Source: Ktedonobacterales bacterium (GTDB taxonomy: Bacteria; Chloroflexota; Ktedonobacteria; Ktedonobacterales; JADMIN01). Taken from it: a DNA stretch of 23,435 nucleotides. The translations under genes were made by a program, and so were the position numbers. The notes below the pieces were generated by a model. That model searched no databases. It was not told where the DNA came from and worked only from the letters and a program-made list of their open reading frames with translations. The stretch spans positions 1 through 23,435 of the forward strand of contig JANWHL010000126.1 in assembly GCA_025450405.1 (NCBI GenBank), written 5' to 3'. This document shows positions 20,332 to 23,435 of this stretch, in pieces (position 1 is the stretch's first letter; every line of letters starts with the position of its first letter).

Positions 20332-21033
20332 ATGGTGTCCGCGGCGGTACGTGAGCTCTGGTGTTATCCCGTCAAGTCGATGCTCGGCGAGCGGCGCGAG
20401 CGCGTGTGCCTCGATCAGCGCGGCGTGATCGGGGATCGTCTCTATACGGTCCGCGACGAGGCGGGGAAGTTCGGCAGCGCCAAGACTACACGACGCTTCC
20501 GCCGTATCGACGGCCTCTTCCGCTTCCGTGCCGTCTACGAAGACGACGTCCCGCTCCTCACCTTCCCGGACGGCACCTCGCTGCGTGGTGACGACCCGGC
20601 GATCCACGCGACCCTCTCCGCCCACCTCGGGCTGCCGGTCACGCTCAGCCGCGAAGCGGAGATCTCCCACTTCGACGCGGGTCCCTTGCACCTGCTCACC
20701 ACCGCCTCGATGCGCACGCTGGGCGCGTCATACGCGGGTCCGGCGCTCGACGGGCGCCGATTCCGCCCGAATGTCCTCATCGAGACGGAAGCCGTTGGCT
20801 ACCCGGAAGACAGCTGGCAGGGCCACACCATTGCCGTGGGGACGGAAGTACGCCTACGCGTCGTGGGGCGCACGGAGCGCTGTCTCATGGTGGGCCTCGC
20901 CCAGGACGAGCTGCCCGCTGACGCGCGCATTCTGCGGGCGGTCTCCCGCATGAACGCCGCCCGCCTGGGCGTGTATGCGGAGGTGATCACACCCGGCTCC
21001 ATCCGCACCGGCGACCGCATCCGACTGCTCTAA
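20332..21033 (+). CDS. MOSC-domain protein with MOSC N-terminal barrel
   Basis: A 233-residue protein. The N-terminal beta-barrel begins VRELWCYPVKSMLGE (6-20), with the YPVKSM-GE signature of the MOSC_N domain, and GVIGDRLYTVRDEAGKF (31-47). The C-terminal MOSC domain includes HLLTTASMRTLG (120-131), RRFRPNVLIE (142-151) and RLRVVGRTERCLMVGL (174-189), with Cys184 as the conserved Cys that receives or carries sulfur or ligates molybdenum in MOSC proteins such as the mARC reductases. Relatives are molybdenum-dependent reductases of N-hydroxylated compounds or sulfur carriers; which applies here is unknown. ATG 20332 follows GGTAGGAGG at 10 bases. It starts 43 bp after the RIO kinase stop on the same strand, so it may ride on the same transcript. 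Its stop converges with the glutamine synthetase stop 21 bp away. Confidence 0.85.
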   Translation: MVSAAVRELWCYPVKSMLGERRERVCLDQRGVIGDRLYTVRDEAGKFGSAKTTRRFRRIDGLFRFRAVYEDDVPLLTFPDGTSLRGDDPAIHATLSAHLGLPVTLSREAEISHFDAGPLHLLTTASMRTLGASYAGPALDGRRFRPNVLIETEAVGYPEDSWQGHTIAVGTEVRLRVVGRTERCLMVGLAQDELPADARILRAVSRMNAARLGVYAEVITPGSIRTGDRIRLL

Positions 21034-21054
21034 AAGGCGGTGTTGAGGCGCGCG

Positions 21055-22518
21055 TCAAAACATCGGCAGATAGCGATCCAGCTCCCAGGCGTGGACCTGG
21101 CGCCGGTACTCCAGCCACTCCTGGGACTTCGCGTCAATGAACCACTCCGCGATCAGCTCGCCGAGCGCGCCGCGGATCACCTCGTCGGCGCGCAGCGCCT
21201 CCAGCGCTTCGCCCAGGGTGGCCGGCAGCACGCCCACCTGGCGCCGCATCCGCGCGTCGTCGTCCAGCGTGTAGAGCGCCTCTTCGACCGGCGGCGGCGC
21301 CGTCAGGCCGCGGCGAATGCCGTCCATGCCGGCGCGCAGCATCACCGCGTAGGCGAGGGAGGGGTTGCAGCTTGGGTCGGGCGAGCGGAGCTCCACCCGC
21401 ATGCCGCCGGGCGCGCCCGCGGCGGCGCGCGGCACACGGATCAGCGCCTCGCGATTGACCCGCCCCCAGCTGATCATCACGGGCGCCTCGAAGCCGGCGA
21501 CCAGGCGCTTATAGGAGTTCACCAGCGGCGAGAGGATGGCCGACATGCCGGGCGCGTGCGCGAGCTGGCCGGCGATGAACTGGCGTGCGGTCGCGCTCAG
21601 CCCGTAGCGGTTGTCGGCGGGGTCGGCGAAGGCGTTGTGACCATTGGCGACCGTGATGAGCTGCTGATGGGTGTGCAGACCCGAGCCGTTGATGCCGAAG
21701 AACGGCTTGGGCAGGAACGTCGCCCAGAGCCCGTGCCGCTGCGCGACCGCCTTGATGACGTAGCGCGCCGTCACGATGGCGTCGGCCGCGCGCAGGGCGC
21801 CGGCGGGGGCGAAGTCGATCTCGTGCTGGCCGGCGGCCACCTCGTGGTGGCTGGTCTCGATACGGACCTCCATGCGCGCGAGCGCCGCCACGATCTCGCG
21901 GCGGACGTCGGCGGCGAGGTCGGTGGAGAGGTCGAAGTAGCCGCCGCGGTCGTGCGGGAGCGGCTCGCGGGCCGTGCCCTCGTGCTCCACCAGCAGGAAA
22001 AACTCCAGCTCGGGCGCCACCTCGAAGCGGTAGCCCTCGGTCTCCACCTCGGCCAGCATCCCCGCCAGGACGGCGCGCGGGTCGCCCTCGAAGCGCTCGC
22101 CGGTGGGCGTCAGCACGTCACAGATCACGCGCGCGACCAGCCCCGCGGGACCGTCCGCGGCTCCCGCGCCGCGCCCACCGGCGCTGACCGCGTCACCGCC
22201 AGCCACGCCCTCCATCGCGCCGCTCCACGGGATCTCCGCGAAGGTGGCCAGGTCGGGCCGCAGATACATATCGCTCTCGGCGACGCGCGCGAACCCCTCC
22301 ATGGCCGAGCCATCGAACCACTTGCCGTGCGCCAGGCAATCGGGGAACTGGTCGGCGGGGATAGTGACGCACTTCGCCAGGCCCACCACGTCGGTGAATT
22401 CCAGGTTGATGAAGCGCACGCCGCGCGTCTCGATGCGCTCGAGGACGCGCATCGCCTCGGCCGGGTTGTTCACCCCGGTCGGCGTCGGCTTGTCCAGATG
22501 GTCTTGGCGTGACGGCAC
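21055..22518 (-). CDS. glnA: Glutamine synthetase, type I (alpha-like)
   Basis: A 487-residue enzyme that joins glutamate and ammonia using ATP in the cytosol, as a dodecamer in this family. The N-terminal beta-grasp has RFINLEFTDVVGLAKCVTIP (35-54) and WFDGSAMEGF (67-76). The catalytic domain shows ELEFFL (170-175), HHEVAAGQHEIDF (224-236), GINGSGLHTHQQL (275-287, metal His), LVNSYKRL (332-339), IRVPRA (360-365) and VELRSPDPSCNPSLAYA (375-391). The region where adenylylated enzymes carry NLYDLPPE instead reads LYTLDDD, so regulation by adenylylation is unlikely. A Gly/Ala-rich insert (about 103-126) interrupts the beta-grasp end. It could also be a glutamine-synthetase-like enzyme acting on another amine, but the motifs are canonical. 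The start is a GTG at 22518 with GAGAGGAT upstream, 13 bp after the stop of the R2-like gene, so the two probably form an operon. Confidence 0.88.
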   Translation of the reverse strand: MPSRQDHLDKPTPTGVNNPAEAMRVLERIETRGVRFINLEFTDVVGLAKCVTIPADQFPDCLAHGKWFDGSAMEGFARVAESDMYLRPDLATFAEIPWSGAMEGVAGGDAVSAGGRGAGAADGPAGLVARVICDVLTPTGERFEGDPRAVLAGMLAEVETEGYRFEVAPELEFFLLVEHEGTAREPLPHDRGGYFDLSTDLAADVRREIVAALARMEVRIETSHHEVAAGQHEIDFAPAGALRAADAIVTARYVIKAVAQRHGLWATFLPKPFFGINGSGLHTHQQLITVANGHNAFADPADNRYGLSATARQFIAGQLAHAPGMSAILSPLVNSYKRLVAGFEAPVMISWGRVNREALIRVPRAAAGAPGGMRVELRSPDPSCNPSLAYAVMLRAGMDGIRRGLTAPPPVEEALYTLDDDARMRRQVGVLPATLGEALEALRADEVIRGALGELIAEWFIDAKSQEWLEYRRQVHAWELDRYLPMF

Positions 22519-22531
22519 GCTCGGTATCCTC

Positions 22532-23435
22532 TCAGATGGGCAAGATCCTCGACAGGCGCCGGGCCAGCCGCCAATCGCCGGCGACGCGCACCCGGCGGGT
22601 CAGGACCGCCTGCCACTCGTCGAGCCGGCCGCCGACGATGCGCGCCCAGTCGCTGGTGGCGCAGCTGAGCATCACGGTTGGTTCCTCGACCTCGCCCATG
22701 CCAACCTCGGGATGGTCGCCGCCGAGACGAAGGTAGCGCGGACGCGCGTCGGTGAACCGCCACTGGATGGTCGCGCGCAGACCCGTATGGCGCGGGCGCG
22801 TCCAGGCCGCCACATCGCGGATGCTGGCGAAGATGGCGTCCATCGTCGCCTCGGTGACGCGCGGTGGCTCGTCGGTGCCGACCACGGCGCCCTCCACCAG
22901 CGCGATGGCGCGCGCGGCCTGCTCGGAGACCGGGTTCGCGCAGCCAAGCTTGACCAGCCCCAGCACCTCCGACGGCTCGATCCCCGCGCGGCGGACCTTG
23001 GTTTCGACCGAGCGGATGCCGAACTCGAAGACCTCCTGGGGTGTGTAGCCGGTAGCGCGGATGTAGCTCCAATCCGCGCCCGGCGGGGTGAAGACGCCGG
23101 TGGCCCACGGGAGCACGCGGTTCAGCGTGCCGATCGCGGCGGACTTGCAGGCCGACGAGCCGCTCACCAGCTCGCGCAGCAACTGGATGCCGAACGCAAT
23201 GTGGCGCGACTCGTCGCGCGCCACCAGGTTGATGCCCGCGCCAAAGCCCGGGAAGATCTGGTCGCGCGCGCCGTACTCGCGCAGGAAGTGCTGGCCGGTG
23301 TGGGCCAGCATGCCCTCCACGACGATGTGATAGAGCGTGATGCCCCGGGCCAGTGCCGGCAGGCTGCGCGGACTCCGGCGGATGGCGTCCGACGCGCGAT
23401 CGAGCTCGCCGAAGACCTGGCGGTAGCCCCAGCTC
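22532..23435 (-). CDS. R2/ferritin-like diiron protein with C-terminal SCP2-like domain, partial
   Basis: The frame is open to the right window edge, so the 5' end (with the first pair of metal ligands) is missing; about 301 residues are visible. The ferritin-like part has ITLYHIVVEGMLAHTGQHFL, containing a ligand Glu, and VARDESRHIAFGIQLL with the E-x-x-H ligand pair. These match class I ribonucleotide reductase small subunit and R2-like ligand-binding oxidase families. The final segment of about 100 residues does not belong to R2: it reads TIQWRFTDARPRYLRL, then PTVMLSCATSDWARIVGGRL, then VRVAGDWRLARRLSRILP. This pattern (strand, DW--IV-GRLD, R-V-GD---A-RL--ILP) is that of SCP2-like lipid-binding domains. 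Such a fusion would link an iron/manganese oxidase to a lipid substrate (inference). No NrdA-type large subunit is in the window. Glutamine synthetase follows 13 bp downstream. Confidence 0.8.
   Translation of the reverse strand, partial: SWGYRQVFGELDRASDAIRRSPRSLPALARGITLYHIVVEGMLAHTGQHFLREYGARDQIFPGFGAGINLVARDESRHIAFGIQLLRELVSGSSACKSAAIGTLNRVLPWATGVFTPPGADWSYIRATGYTPQEVFEFGIRSVETKVRRAGIEPSEVLGLVKLGCANPVSEQAARAIALVEGAVVGTDEPPRVTEATMDAIFASIRDVAAWTRPRHTGLRATIQWRFTDARPRYLRLGGDHPEVGMGEVEEPTVMLSCATSDWARIVGGRLDEWQAVLTRRVRVAGDWRLARRLSRILPI

Overview
The window is GC-rich, compactly coded bacterial DNA with no rRNA, tRNA, insertion sequence or CRISPR array that I can support. The gene content suggests a member of the Chloroflexota (Thermomicrobia- or Ktedonobacteria-like), with an actinobacterial-type lineage as the alternative. 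The clues are a deazaflavin (F420)-type nitroreductase, an arsenosugar-type glycosyltransferase, GSI glutamine synthetase of alpha type, asymmetric ABC exporters with a DD Walker B, and short GGGCG...CGCCC hairpin repeats between genes. This placement rests on gene flavour, not on a marker gene, and is tentative.

Left part (1-4926): the 5' end of an F420-type nitroreductase (minus strand, cut by the window edge), a DoxX-like membrane protein, a blue-copper lipoprotein, a small YCII/Dabb-like protein (minus), a family-2 glycosyltransferase and a GNAT acetyltransferase. They are separated by long noncoding gaps of 390-700 bp that carry several families of degenerate short repeats.

Middle part (4927-14577): a geranylgeranyl-reductase-type flavoprotein and an intracellular-type gamma-glutamyltransferase (both minus). 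A patch of very short ORFs follows (8504-9081), including one whose frame runs straight through a TGA. Then come a nitronate monooxygenase, a truncated zinc alcohol dehydrogenase fragment converging on it, and a GH3 lipoprotein with an altered catalytic loop. Divergent from the GH3 gene is a membrane-anchored protein of unknown function followed by an orphan amino-acid-type substrate-binding lipoprotein.

Right part (14578-23435): a good sigma70-like promoter drives a 31-codon ORF. About 600 bp of palindrome-rich noncoding DNA follows. Then comes a tightly coupled operon: a 28-codon ORF, two ABC exporter half-transporters and a RIO-type kinase, each start overlapping the previous stop, with a MOSC protein 43 bp downstream. 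On the opposite strand, converging, are a GSI-alpha glutamine synthetase and, upstream of it, an R2/ferritin-like diiron protein (cut by the window edge) with a C-terminal SCP2-like domain.

The most unusual material is the small-ORF / structured leader / asymmetric exporter / RIO kinase cluster (14596-20288), the R2-SCP2 fusion, the TGA-interrupted small gene at 8629-8883, and the interspersed hairpin repeats. The functional link between the small ORFs and the exporter is inference only.
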